NCBI GenBank assembly: GCA_022447545.1
Contig: JAKVBI010000011.1
Coordinates: 248,001 to 312,000, forward strand
Reading direction: 5' to 3'
Source of the DNA: Myxococcota bacterium
GTDB lineage: Bacteria; Myxococcota_A; UBA9160; SMWR01
Length of the DNA stretch: 64,000 nucleotides
Position numbers and translations under genes: made by a program
Notes under the pieces: generated by a model
The model's database searches: none
What the model saw: only the letters and a program-made list of their open reading frames with translations
What the model was told of the DNA's origin: nothing
Shown here: in pieces, positions 16,746 to 26,109 of the stretch
Layout of the letters: every line of letters begins with the position of its first letter
Position numbering within the stretch: the first letter of the stretch is position 1

Positions 16746-18199
16746 CGATCGAGAATAGCGCGAGCCGCCTCCACGCCCGCATGGGCGCAAACATCCACTG
16801 GCCCCGCCTCACTCTCGAAGGTCGACGTCGCCAGGTAGAGATCTTCACACCCCGGAGGACACAAGCCATGACGTCGCACGGGCGCCCAGAACCAGGCCAT
16901 GGCAGCTGGACGCTTGACCCACTGATACGCCTGCCATTCCACACAGTCGTCGAAGTCGGAATAGAGGACCTCGAGGGTCGCTCGGGCTGCGTCTAGCACC
17001 TCCCGAGTTTCTCTCCAGCCTGGTCGTTCGTCACGCCTCAACCAGCGAACGATCATACACTGCAATAGATGGTGTCCCTCAGGAGCCGATGCACGGGAGC
17101 TCAGGGACGGAATGTGGAAGCCACCCCGATAACGCCGCTCTTCACCCACGAAAAAGCGATTCCACCCCGCATGTTGTTCCTCGGCTCCCGTCGAACGAAG
17201 CCGTGGGATTCGGGAGAGCCCGAACTGCAACGACAGCCCATCGCCGCTCTCGTCTTCAAGGCGCCGCGCCATCTCGGCGAAATCCGGTGTCACCCGCTCG
17301 GGAGGCATCAGGCGAACAGCATCCCAAACAGGACGGGCGAGCACCACGTGCTTCGCCCGCAACTCCAACACGAGTTGGCTCGAGTTGAGGGCCACAACCC
17401 CACACGCCCGAGGACCGTCGAACAACACCTCGACAGGCTCGTGGTCGAGCCAGATTCGAGCCCCACACTCTTCCATGACCCTTACGAATGGCGCGACCAG
17501 GCCCTGCATACCCCCGCACTCGGCATCATCTCCGAAGCCCGACTGCATGGGTTCGTCGCCGGTTCGCGGCGAGAAGAAGGTCATGAGGCGCCCGGCCGAC
17601 GCTCGCTCGGGATACTCACAGAAGATCGTCTTCGCCATGGTGAGCACTGCTCGCCCAATCTCCGGATGCTGAACGTTCTCGGCGATCCATGCTTCCAACG
17701 TTTGCTCGATTGCGGCATCGCGCTGCTCCACCGTGGTGCCAGATAGCTTGCCCAGAGCCTCTCCGAAGGCCGGAAGCAATGCCTCGGGTACTCCCAGGAC
17801 CTCCCGGGCCAACCGATTGAAGCCACGGGGCGACCAGTCACCATCCACGACGGGCGCAGGATCACGGGGAGGAAACTCCGGAAGCAGGTGCACCAGCAGT
17901 GGATTTTCCACGGGCCGCATGGCGACCTCGACCTGGGCTTCGCGGGCTGCCACTTGTCCCCAGCGCCAACCTACCTGGAGATCCGTGACGTCCAGACCCT
18001 CGCGATGCCCGCCGTCGAGCCAGTAACCGCGGTAAGGCGTTCCACCTCCGCCTCCCCCCACCTGAGGAGGCTGATCAATCATCACCACGTCGAGACCGCG
18101 GCGGGCAAGCATCGCGCCGGTGATCACACCCGCGAGATCGGCACCAACGATGGCGACATCACATTCGACGGGTCGATCGTAGGGAATCGATTCATTCAT
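16739..18199 (-). CDS. FAD-dependent phytoene-desaturase-like oxidoreductase
   Basis: 486 residues. N-terminal Rossmann fold CDVAIVGADLAGVITGAML with an acidic end of strand two (VVMID), a PQVGGGGGGTPYRGYWLDGG substrate-side loop, and a C-terminal second FAD-binding motif near LYLATSTFESEAGPVDV. This layout is that of the amine-oxidase/phytoene-desaturase group, which desaturates or isomerises lipids with FAD. The glycine motif is altered: GxGxxG reads G19-A-D21-L-A-G24, so the middle Gly is Asp. It could reduce FAD binding or mark a subgroup. It starts 4 bases after the amidohydrolase stop and overlaps the GT39 gene. Substrate unknown. Confidence 0.8.
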   Translation of the reverse strand: MNESIPYDRPVECDVAIVGADLAGVITGAMLARRGLDVVMIDQPPQVGGGGGGTPYRGYWLDGGHREGLDVTDLQVGWRWGQVAAREAQVEVAMRPVENPLLVHLLPEFPPRDPAPVVDGDWSPRGFNRLAREVLGVPEALLPAFGEALGKLSGTTVEQRDAAIEQTLEAWIAENVQHPEIGRAVLTMAKTIFCEYPERASAGRLMTFFSPRTGDEPMQSGFGDDAECGGMQGLVAPFVRVMEECGARIWLDHEPVEVLFDGPRACGVVALNSSQLVLELRAKHVVLARPVWDAVRLMPPERVTPDFAEMARRLEDESGDGLSLQFGLSRIPRLRSTGAEEQHAGWNRFFVGEERRYRGGFHIPSLSSRASAPEGHHLLQCMIVRWLRRDERPGWRETREVLDAARATLEVLYSDFDDCVEWQAYQWVKRPAAMAWFWAPVRRHGLCPPGCEDLYLATSTFESEAGPVDVCAHAGVEAARAILDRC

Positions 18200-18203
18200 A
18201 ATA

Positions 18204-19379
18204 TTAGGCCGAGATGGCCAGCCCGTAGGTACGGGCGGCGTTGCCGGCGATCATGTCGTGGACGACTGAAGGCTCCACGCCGTGGCGCTCGAGGAGCGCG
18301 ACCGCTTCAGCGGGTGTACTGGCATCGTGGTGTGGATAACGCGACGCCCACGCCCCGACCCGGCCATAGACTTCAGGAATAATCGCCACCGTGTCCTCCC
18401 AAGCGTCAAAGGTCACCAGAGTCTTTCGTTCGAGCCAGAGTTCCTCTGGCTCGAGATGAACCGGAATCGGACCGGGAAACAACCACAGATAGGTCTCCGC
18501 CTTTTCCAGAGCCAACTCCAACCAGGAGGCACCCGCATGGGAAAGGCTCAGCTTGAGGGCAGGATGGTCCTCTAGATGACCGTAGTACGCCAGCGCCAGC
18601 ACCGCCGACATGTTGTCCTGTACCGGAGCGATCGAACCAGCAACGTCGTGTCCAATTTCAAGATTCTGAGCCACTCGCTCCACGAATGCACCGGCTGAGA
18701 CGAACTCCGGATTGGTGTTTCCCACCGATGGGTGGACCGCCGCCACCAGGCCGGTCTCGGCAAGAGCATGCCAAACGGGATCGAAGTCACTGTGATTGAT
18801 GAATCGCTGCTGGTGGAAACAAGGACGGATCAAGACCGACCGAAAGCCGGCGGCAGCAACCCGCTCGATCTCCGCCAACGCGCCCGGCAGAGACTGCAGG
18901 GGAAGCACGGCCACAGGATGCAGCCTGCCCTCACCGCGGCGTGCGAAGTCCGCCGCCCATTCATTGTAGGCCCGCGCCAGGGCCACCGCGGCGCGTGGAC
19001 TCTGAACCACAGGAAGGTGCTCGGAAAACAAGGTCGGAAAGACCACCTGCTGGTCGATGCCGAGAGCATCGAGGTCTCGTAAGCGGGCAGCGGGATCCCA
19101 CGCGCCAGGGTTCTCGGCTGTGCCCGCTTCCGGATCGAGAGCCCCGATGGACTCCACGTCGTCACCTGGATGAAAGCAGGCATAGCGGTTGAGCTGCGAG
19201 CGATTGAGCCCACGTACACTCTGACCGTTGACGACCGTCAACTCCGCACCACCGGGTCCTCGCTCGTGCCAGAACGCATCCTCGGCGAGAACCCGCTCGT
19301 TGGTCGATAACCCCTCGGACCAGATCTGAGGAGGCTCGTAGACGTGACTGTCTGCATCGATTGCAGTAGGGCTTGTCAT
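18204..19379 (-). CDS. Amidohydrolase_2 (PF04909-type) hydrolase
   Basis: 391-residue TIM-barrel protein. Family landmarks: N-terminal AIDADSHVYEPPQIW (Asp/His metal ligands), LDALGIDQQVVFPTLF, ARAYNEWAADFA, GRLHPVAVLPLQS, a central AAVHPSVG strand with His, LKLSLSHAGASWLELALEKA, and the C-terminal IAGNAARTYGL. ATG 19379 has GAAGG 5 bases upstream, overlapping the stop of the preceding paralogue (19388). The two adjacent proteins share the order of motifs and probably arose by duplication; they may form a complex or act on successive intermediates. Family members hydrolyse C-N or C-C bonds or decarboxylate. Substrate not evident. Confidence 0.82.
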   Translation of the reverse strand: MTSPTAIDADSHVYEPPQIWSEGLSTNERVLAEDAFWHERGPGGAELTVVNGQSVRGLNRSQLNRYACFHPGDDVESIGALDPEAGTAENPGAWDPAARLRDLDALGIDQQVVFPTLFSEHLPVVQSPRAAVALARAYNEWAADFARRGEGRLHPVAVLPLQSLPGALAEIERVAAAGFRSVLIRPCFHQQRFINHSDFDPVWHALAETGLVAAVHPSVGNTNPEFVSAGAFVERVAQNLEIGHDVAGSIAPVQDNMSAVLALAYYGHLEDHPALKLSLSHAGASWLELALEKAETYLWLFPGPIPVHLEPEELWLERKTLVTFDAWEDTVAIIPEVYGRVGAWASRYPHHDASTPAEAVALLERHGVEPSVVHDMIAGNAARTYGLAISA

Positions 19380-19387
19380 GATCACCT

Positions 19388-20866
19388 TCAGTAGGCGTTC
19401 TTGGAATCCGACGGTTCGCCGGTAGAACTTCTCTCCTCCGCGAGCAACTTCTGGATTGCGTCAGCATTCACCCTTGGGTTCCGAGACAGTTCCGCAAAGC
19501 GCCGGAGGGATTCTCCCTGGGGGAACCAGTTCGGACGTACCAGGGGCTCGGCCTCTTCACTAACGAACGTTTTTTCCTCGATGCGATATAGGGAACGCGC
19601 ATTGGCACCCAGCATCTTCGCCTGGACGGCTTCGGGAACGCCGCAGTCGTTCATCTCGCGCATGGCGGTCCAGACATCGGCTCCGTCGGTGTGATAGGCG
19701 TCGGAAGCCCAAACCGAGCAGTTCTCGAAAAAACGCCACTGTTTGAACGTAGGCGCCTCATCCCCTTCAAAGGAGACGAAGCATTGCTCCGCAAAGGCCT
19801 CGCTGGGCAGCCTTTCGGCCGAAGTCTTTCTCTCACGGGCATAGAGCTTGAACAGACGATCGCAATGGGCCAGCACACTCGGCACCCAACTCGCATTGGA
19901 TTCCAGAATGGCCATGCGCAGTTTCGGATAGCGATCGAGAAAACCGGAGAGCAACACCTGCACGAGCCAAGCCTGAGCTTCAAAGACGAACGTCAGCGCT
20001 TGAGGATCGATGCGCTGTCCCACCTTCGGGTCCGTGGCGCGCGTATTGAGTTCACCGGGTGAGACCAGGTAATCAATTTCCTCTCCATCGTAATAGGCCG
20101 AGACGTCGGGGGCGGGGAAGGTGTGCATACCCAGCACCATGTCGCACTCTTCCATGGCTCGGAACACCTCATCGAAACCTCCAGCGAACCCAGTCGCGCC
20201 TCTCAAAATCTGGTTGGGGTACTGGTGCCGGGCATCGATGGGCCGCACGAGACCCATGCGAAAACCCAACTTCGCCGTCCTGTGGATCTCGTCCACCGTG
20301 TAGGCCGGAGACTGAAGGGGCAACCACGCAGACGGATAGAGACGGTCAGGTGCTGCAGAGCAGTAGTCCAAAGCCCAATCGTTGTAAGCACGTGCGAAGC
20401 CCCGAGCGCCTTCCGGGTTCTCGCCGAAGGGAACGTGCATGACCATCATGGTCGGAATCACCATCACCTGATCGATGCCCATCAGATCCATGTCGCGGCA
20501 ACGTGCATGGCCATCGACTGGACCGCTGTGCTCCACCTGGGCCACCTCAGCTTCGCTGAGCTTGCCCATGGCAATGTCCATCATGAGCTTGCGAATGATG
20601 GGTTTGCTCATCTGAGGCCCGGCCATATGGATGGGATTGAACATCGGCCGGAAGTAGTGCGTCGCTCCACCCATGACGAGTGTGCGCCCGTTCAGGATCG
20701 TTTGCTTCTCGTCCTGCCAATAGAAGGACCGAACCGCCTCTCGATCCGCCTCCGCAACGTAGTCGCTCCAGATTTCCAACGGGTCATTGATGTGTGCGTC
20801 GCAATCGAACACCGAGAACGATTTGGTCAGACGCTCAGGCTCGCGAATGGCAGGATCTGCGGTCAC
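19388..20866 (-). CDS. Amidohydrolase_2 (PF04909-type) hydrolase, long form
   Basis: 492 residues, longer than usual for the family because of insertions near residues 65-110 and a C-terminal tail of about 60 residues. Landmarks: SVFDCDAHINDPLEIW, MDLMGIDQVMVIPTMM, RAYNDWALDYCSAAPDRL, VLGMHTFPAPDV (central His), LRMAILESNASWVP, NCSVWASDAYHTDG (C-terminal Asp), and MLGANARSLYRI. Metal-dependent hydrolysis or decarboxylation is expected. Start is GTG 20866 behind GGGG. First gene of the minus-strand block that runs to 13433, so its promoter should lie in the 80 bases before it, where I see no clear box. Confidence 0.82.
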   Translation of the reverse strand: MTADPAIREPERLTKSFSVFDCDAHINDPLEIWSDYVAEADREAVRSFYWQDEKQTILNGRTLVMGGATHYFRPMFNPIHMAGPQMSKPIIRKLMMDIAMGKLSEAEVAQVEHSGPVDGHARCRDMDLMGIDQVMVIPTMMVMHVPFGENPEGARGFARAYNDWALDYCSAAPDRLYPSAWLPLQSPAYTVDEIHRTAKLGFRMGLVRPIDARHQYPNQILRGATGFAGGFDEVFRAMEECDMVLGMHTFPAPDVSAYYDGEEIDYLVSPGELNTRATDPKVGQRIDPQALTFVFEAQAWLVQVLLSGFLDRYPKLRMAILESNASWVPSVLAHCDRLFKLYARERKTSAERLPSEAFAEQCFVSFEGDEAPTFKQWRFFENCSVWASDAYHTDGADVWTAMREMNDCGVPEAVQAKMLGANARSLYRIEEKTFVSEEAEPLVRPNWFPQGESLRRFAELSRNPRVNADAIQKLLAEERSSTGEPSDSKNAY

Positions 20867-20946
20867 GGTCTACCCCAATCGAGTTATGTGGGACGCTTCT
20901 GCGATTGTCGCAGGAATCGAGCGCGGCTGACAAGCTAGCCTCGACC

Positions 20947-21660
20947 TCAATTGAATAGTTCGATGAACTCTCGGAACGTGCTGCGCGAGAGTCTCGAGAG
21001 ATCTGACAGATACAGTCCTGTATCGCTTCGGATACGCTCGGGATTCGCATCGCCCCCCGAAGCTCGCATCTGCTGCCGATAGAGCGGAACGGCGAGCCAA
21101 CGTTCGATCAATCGCTCGTCCACCTCCATGTGGAACTGGAAGCCGTAGACCCGCTCCCCATAGCGAAACGCCTGGTGGGGGCATCCAGCAGATGAAACCA
21201 GCCGTATCGCACCCGCGGGAACCTCGAAGGCATCCTGGTGCCACTGAAAGACCTTTTCCGTGGCCCGAAAATGCGCGAATAGCGGATCTCCCGCCCCGGC
21301 GTCGGTGATCGAAACGTCGTGCCAACCGATTTCGGGCACCGGACTCCGTGTCACGGACGCACCCAGGGCACGGGCAATCAATTGGGCACCCAGGCAGATG
21401 CCGAGGGTTGGAATCTCGCGATCGATGGCTTCCCGGATTAATTCCATTTCGACCTCGAGGTGGGGAAAAAGATCGCTCTCTGCCACACCCATGGGTCCAC
21501 CCAGAATCACCAGGCCATGGTAACCGTCGAGCGTGGGACTTGACTCGGGCCGGCGCCCGAAGTTGACATAACGGATGCGAAACCCCGAGCGTTTGAGCAG
21601 GGGGTCGAAAGTTCCGAGAATCTCGTAAGGAACATGCTGCAACACCAGAAGCCTAGGCAT
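20947..21660 (-). CDS. Class I glutamine amidotransferase-like protein
   Basis: 237-residue protein of the GMP-synthase-like amidotransferase group. Catalytic triad visible: Cys89 in LGICLGAQL, His177 and Glu179 in FQFHMEVDE; the oxyanion segment GGPMGVAESD is also present. It would hydrolyse glutamine or a gamma-glutamyl amide and pass ammonia or the glutamyl group to a partner; stand-alone members include gamma-glutamyl-polyamine hydrolases. No synthetase partner is encoded next to it. GGAG lies 9 bases before ATG 21660. Divergent from the 2-hydroxyacid dehydrogenase with a 165-base spacer. Confidence 0.85.
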   Translation of the reverse strand: MPRLLVLQHVPYEILGTFDPLLKRSGFRIRYVNFGRRPESSPTLDGYHGLVILGGPMGVAESDLFPHLEVEMELIREAIDREIPTLGICLGAQLIARALGASVTRSPVPEIGWHDVSITDAGAGDPLFAHFRATEKVFQWHQDAFEVPAGAIRLVSSAGCPHQAFRYGERVYGFQFHMEVDERLIERWLAVPLYRQQMRASGGDANPERIRSDTGLYLSDLSRLSRSTFREFIELFN

Positions 21661-21812
21661 GGCGATTCACTCCGGTCCAGTTCCCGGGCGACGGACCTCG
21701 AAGCCAAGTCTTCCCATGAGCCCCTCCCCCGCCTCTCGACCCGTCCTCGTGGCTCTGATGAACGCGAAGGCGGGGCTCCTTGAAGTGCAATGGCCGCCCC
21801 CGCGTGATCAGG

Positions 21813-21818
21813 TAGCTT
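21813..21818 (+). promoter_or_regulatory. Probable -10 element for a leaderless transcript (TAGCTT)
   Basis: TAGCTTGG-N5-ATG, with the hexamer ending 7 bases before ATG 21826, identical in form to the site at 12567. No Shine-Dalgarno precedes this ATG. Confidence 0.4.
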
Positions 21819-21825
21819 GGGCTCC

Positions 21826-22920
21826 ATGCCCGACTCCCCCATCGTTGTCTGCTTGGGATATCCCGATCTCCTCGAGCCCGAATACACGCTGCGCGTCGAA
21901 GCAATCGATTCTCGCTTTCAGGTCGTGGGGCTTCCGGTGGATCCCGATGGAGAGTGGCTGACCGTACCACCCGCGGAACCCCACCCCGAACCACCGCCCT
22001 GGGCACGATCGGTCGAGGCCGATCGAAAACGAGCTCTGGCGAAGTGCGAGATCCTCATCAGCCTCCATACCCCCCGAAACCTTCCCGCCCTCGCTCCGCA
22101 ACTCCGCTGGATCCAGGGCATGGGAGCGGGTGTCGAGCAGTTCGCGCGCGCGGGCGTGACTTCCGAGCGTGTGCGCCTGACCAACGCCTCCGGCCTCGCT
22201 TCAGCGTCCATGGCAGAATTCGTGATTGGACGTTTACTCGCATTCTGGAAGCGTTTCCCCGAACAAGCCGAGTTACAGAAACGGCACGAGTATACCCAGA
22301 CCTATGGCCGAACCTTTTCGGGCTCAACGGTGGGGATCGTGGGATTCGGCAGCATCGGACGAGAAGTAGCCAAGCGCGCACGCGCCCTGGGATGCAGGGT
22401 CGTGGGGGTACGGCGCAGCCACGAACCCGGGCAAACCTCTCCGCATGCCGACATCCTGTACGGGGTGGACGGTCTCCATGAACTTCTGGAGCAGTCTGAC
22501 GCAGTGATCGTCTCCGCCCCGGCGACCGAGGAAACCCGTCACCTGATTAGCGCCAAAGAACTCGCCTGCATGCAACGCGGGACCATCCTGGTCAACGTCG
22601 CCCGGGGGTCTCTGCTGGACGAGGCCGCCCTCACTCGGAGCCTCATGGACGGACACCTGGGAGGAGCCGCACTCGACGTGTTCGAACAGGAACCCCTGCC
22701 CCCCGACAGCCCTCTCTGGGACCTCCCCAACGTACTCCTCTCGGCCCATTCGTCGGTGTCGACGGATCGCTACGTGGACGATGCCTTCGAGTTGTTCCTC
22801 GACAACCTCGGACGCTATGCCTCGGCCCAACCCCTGCGCAACCAGGTCGACATGGACGCGTTGGGGTTTGCCCCCCAGGATCCCGCCGGAAAGGCGGAGG
22901 AGACTGGCGAGGACCATTGA
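21826..22920 (+). CDS. D-isomer-specific 2-hydroxyacid dehydrogenase
   Basis: 364-residue NAD(P)-dependent dehydrogenase of the GyaR/PdxB/SerA type. Nucleotide-binding motif GFGSIG at residues 173-178; catalytic Arg260 (VNVARGSLLDE), Glu289 (VFEQEP) and His308 (LLSAHSS), the full triad. It should reduce a 2-oxo acid to a D-2-hydroxy acid or the reverse. The N-terminal half carries a substrate-binding stretch RWIQGMGAGVEQFAR typical of the CtBP/GhrA side of the family. Likely leaderless start. It stands alone, divergent from the amidotransferase; downstream 195 bases before the next gene hold nothing recognised. Confidence 0.88.
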   Translation: MPDSPIVVCLGYPDLLEPEYTLRVEAIDSRFQVVGLPVDPDGEWLTVPPAEPHPEPPPWARSVEADRKRALAKCEILISLHTPRNLPALAPQLRWIQGMGAGVEQFARAGVTSERVRLTNASGLASASMAEFVIGRLLAFWKRFPEQAELQKRHEYTQTYGRTFSGSTVGIVGFGSIGREVAKRARALGCRVVGVRRSHEPGQTSPHADILYGVDGLHELLEQSDAVIVSAPATEETRHLISAKELACMQRGTILVNVARGSLLDEAALTRSLMDGHLGGAALDVFEQEPLPPDSPLWDLPNVLLSAHSSVSTDRYVDDAFELFLDNLGRYASAQPLRNQVDMDALGFAPQDPAGKAEETGEDH

Positions 22921-23115
22921 TACCGCTGCGGAACCCAAGTTCCTTGAAGGAAACCGTTTTCACCTTCTCGGAATCCAATTCCACTTCGACCGCGTGGAAA
23001 AAAACTCCCGCAACGCCCTCTCCAGCATCCTCGTGGCTCCAGAAGACATGGCATCCGTGTTGCTAATGGGTAATCCCAGAGGCAACCCAAGCTGATCCCG
23101 AGGGGGGAGATGGCC

Positions 23116-26109
23116 ATGATCACAGCGGCCGCGTCACGATCCACACGAATCCTGCGAAGCCGCGGGCTGCTCCTTGCATGCCTTGGCTGGGCCCTCTTCC
23201 CAATTGCCGCGTCCCCCCAACCCTCCTTCATCACCTTTGAAAGCGGTCAGGTTCGGCCCCTGGCGATTTCACCCGACCGAGCGCAACTCTTCGCCGTCAA
23301 CACTCCGGACAACCGCCTCGAGATCTTCGACATCGCACCCTCCGGCGCGCTGTCCTTCGCAGCCAGCGTACCCGTGGGAATGGAGCCCGTCGCCGTCGCA
23401 GCCCGCAGCAACAACGAGGTCTGGGTCGTCAACCACCTCTCCGACAGCATCAGCATCGTGGAAATGGGCACTCCGCCCCGAGTCGTGCGCACCCTCCACG
23501 TTGGAGACGAGCCGAGGGACATCGTGTTTGCCGGCCCTGGAGGCAGCCGGGCCTTCATCACCGCTGCACACCGGGGACAGAACACCCCCTTCCCCCAGGG
23601 CAACTTCGAAACGGCCGGCGTGGGACGTGCAGATGTGTGGGTGTTCGACGCAAATGCTCTGGGAAATTCCCTGGGAGGAGATTTCCTGACAGTGGTCAAC
23701 CTGTTTGGCGACAAACCACGAGCCCTGGCCGTCAGCCCCGATGGCTCGACCGTCTATGCTGCAGTATTCCGTTCCGGAAATCGCACCACGGCCCTCAGCG
23801 AAGGCCATGTCTGCAACACAAGTTTGGGAAACCTCAACTCGAACACCGTGCAGGGCCCCTGCAACGTCGTCGGCACCATCGCACCCGGAGGTCTGCCCCT
23901 TCCCCATCGCAATGTCGAGAACATCACTCGACCCGAGACAGGCCTGATCATCCAACAGAACCGAGACGGCGGAACCTCCGGAACCTGGCAGGATGAACTC
24001 GGACGCGACTGGAGCGCCATGGTCCGCTTCGACCTTCCCGACCTCGACGTCTTCGCCATCAACGCCAGCGCCAATCCACCCGTCGAAACCGTTTCGGCCA
24101 GTGGTGTAGGAACGTCCCTGTTCAACATGGCGGTGAACCCCGTCTCGGGGAAGCTCTACGTCAGCAATACTGAGAGCCAGAATCACGTACGCTTCGAAGG
24201 GCCCGGGACCGTCGCTTCCGCCGTCAAACCCACGGGCGAGCCCGCTACCGTCCGAGGCCACCTGGCGGAATCCCGTATCACGGTTCTCGACGGGGAAAAC
24301 GTACTGCCCCGCCACCTCAACAAGCACATCCCATACGCGACCGTCCCAACGCCTGCCGGTGTGTCAGACCGGAGCCTCGCCACACCCATGGGCATGCAGG
24401 TGAGCGAGGATGGCAGCACCCTGTACGTGGCCGCCTTCGGGTCCCAGAAGATCGGGATCTTCGACACCGCGGAACTCGAAGCAAACACCTTCATCCCCAG
24501 CGCATCGGATCACATCCAGCTCGGAGGCGGTGGCCCGAGCGGACTCGTATTGAATGACGATCGCCTCTATGTACTGACTCGATTCGACAACAGCGTACGC
24601 GAAATCAACGTGTCCACGAAACTCGAGACAGCCAGGCACACACTCCACAACCCGGAACCCAGGCGGGTCGTCGTGGGCCGCCCTTTCCTTTACGACGCGC
24701 GATTGACCAGCAGCAACGGCGAAGCCAGTTGCGCGGCCTGCCACCTCTTCGGAGACATGGATGATCTGGCCTGGGATCTCGGAAACCCCGACGAGCACCA
24801 GGTCGACAACGAAAATGACTTCCCTGTCATCGGCCCCCCGGACCCGGTTTTCCACCCCATGAAGGGCCCCATGACCACCCAGAGCCTGCGAGGCCTGGTG
24901 AACATGGGCGCCCAGCACTGGAGAGGCGACCGACAGGGAAACGCGACCGAGGCATTCAATGCATTCAACGGAGCCTTCGTCGGTTTGCTGGGCCGTGACG
25001 CCGGGGAATTCAGCGCGTCTCAAATGCAACAGTTCACGGACTTTGCCCTTGAAATCACCTATCCCCCGAATCCAATCCGAAACCTCGACAACTCACTACG
25101 CCCAACGGAACTCAGCGGTTTCCAGAAATACACGGGGCCGATCACCGACAGCGTCGCGACTTGCGAGGGGTGTCACACTCTCGATGGAACCGGCGGTTTT
25201 TTCGGAGGTGATGGAGGCTCGAGCTTCGAAGGAGAGACCCAGGAGTTCAAAGTTCCCCACCTGCGCAACATGTACCAGAAGGTGGGCATGTTCGGATTTT
25301 CCGATCTGGGAGCAGGAGACGGCCCATTCACCCACCAGGGCAATCAGGTGCGGGGCTTCGGATATCTCCACGATGGAAGCGTCGACACGGTGTTCCGTTT
25401 TCTGAGCAGCCCGGTGTTCGCCCTGTCGCCCGTCGAGCAACGCAACCTGATGCGTTTCATGATGGCCTTCGACAGCGATTTGGCACCGGCCGTGGGACAA
25501 CAGGTCACTCTGAGCGGCACGAATGCCGCAGTCGCGAACCCGCGGATCGACCTCCTGATCCAGCGCTCGGAAGCCCCCTTCGTCTCCAAGCTCCTGGGCG
25601 GAGCGGTGACCGAGTGCGAACTGATCGCCAAGACCCAGGTGGCAGGAACCGCCAGGGGGTACCAGCGACGTTCCGACGGGCTCTTCCAACCCGACGACGG
25701 GGGCCCTGCGATCGCGGATGCGACGCTGCGCGCTCTCGCTTCCACCCCCGGCCAGGAAGTGACCTACACCTGTGTGCCACCGGGGTCCGCGGTGCGCATG
25801 GGCATCGACCGGGATCGTGACAAACTCGGTGATGCCGTCGAGACGGGCACAGGCGTCTTCGTCTCTGCCACCGACACCGGAACGAGCGCAACCTTGTTCG
25901 ACACCGACAACGACGGCGCCAGCGATTGGGTCGAAGTGCAGCAGGGCACGAACCCCAACGATCCCTCATCCTTCCCCACGGCTGCCCAGGTGCCCGCCCT
26001 GCCCTCCCACGGCCTGGGCATTCTCGCAACGGGCCTGCTGTGGGCTGCTCGCGGCGGAATGCGGCGACATTCGCCAGGGGATGTGCCCGGAACGACCCAT
26101 TCCCCCTGA
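23116..26109 (+). CDS. Exported beta-propeller / di-haem cytochrome c protein with sorting tail
   Basis: 997 residues. Signal peptide (basic start, then LLLACLGWALFPIAASPQ), YVTN-like propeller repeats from about residue 40 (FIDIAPSG, GDKPRALAVSPDGSTVYAA-type strands), two c-type haem sites CAACH (Cys539) and CEGCH (Cys683) in a MauG/cytochrome-peroxidase-like region, an Asp-rich calcium (thrombospondin-3-like) segment DRDRDKLGDA and DTDNDGASDW, and a tail with VPALPSHG, a hydrophobic stretch and RRH. The tail resembles exosortase sorting signals. It probably sits on the outer surface and oxidises or transfers electrons. ATG 23116 is favoured over ATG 23110 by spacing from GGGGAG. Stands alone upstream of an MFS gene. 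Confidence 0.8.
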   Translation: MITAAASRSTRILRSRGLLLACLGWALFPIAASPQPSFITFESGQVRPLAISPDRAQLFAVNTPDNRLEIFDIAPSGALSFAASVPVGMEPVAVAARSNNEVWVVNHLSDSISIVEMGTPPRVVRTLHVGDEPRDIVFAGPGGSRAFITAAHRGQNTPFPQGNFETAGVGRADVWVFDANALGNSLGGDFLTVVNLFGDKPRALAVSPDGSTVYAAVFRSGNRTTALSEGHVCNTSLGNLNSNTVQGPCNVVGTIAPGGLPLPHRNVENITRPETGLIIQQNRDGGTSGTWQDELGRDWSAMVRFDLPDLDVFAINASANPPVETVSASGVGTSLFNMAVNPVSGKLYVSNTESQNHVRFEGPGTVASAVKPTGEPATVRGHLAESRITVLDGENVLPRHLNKHIPYATVPTPAGVSDRSLATPMGMQVSEDGSTLYVAAFGSQKIGIFDTAELEANTFIPSASDHIQLGGGGPSGLVLNDDRLYVLTRFDNSVREINVSTKLETARHTLHNPEPRRVVVGRPFLYDARLTSSNGEASCAACHLFGDMDDLAWDLGNPDEHQVDNENDFPVIGPPDPVFHPMKGPMTTQSLRGLVNMGAQHWRGDRQGNATEAFNAFNGAFVGLLGRDAGEFSASQMQQFTDFALEITYPPNPIRNLDNSLRPTELSGFQKYTGPITDSVATCEGCHTLDGTGGFFGGDGGSSFEGETQEFKVPHLRNMYQKVGMFGFSDLGAGDGPFTHQGNQVRGFGYLHDGSVDTVFRFLSSPVFALSPVEQRNLMRFMMAFDSDLAPAVGQQVTLSGTNAAVANPRIDLLIQRSEAPFVSKLLGGAVTECELIAKTQVAGTARGYQRRSDGLFQPDDGGPAIADATLRALASTPGQEVTYTCVPPGSAVRMGIDRDRDKLGDAVETGTGVFVSATDTGTSATLFDTDNDGASDWVEVQQGTNPNDPSSFPTAAQVPALPSHGLGILATGLLWAARGGMRRHSPGDVPGTTHSP

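Noticed and set aside
23269-24327. Long antisense open frame (352 codons) inside the propeller/haem gene
   Set aside because: Opposite to a clearly coding exported protein with haem motifs; its translation has no domain pattern.
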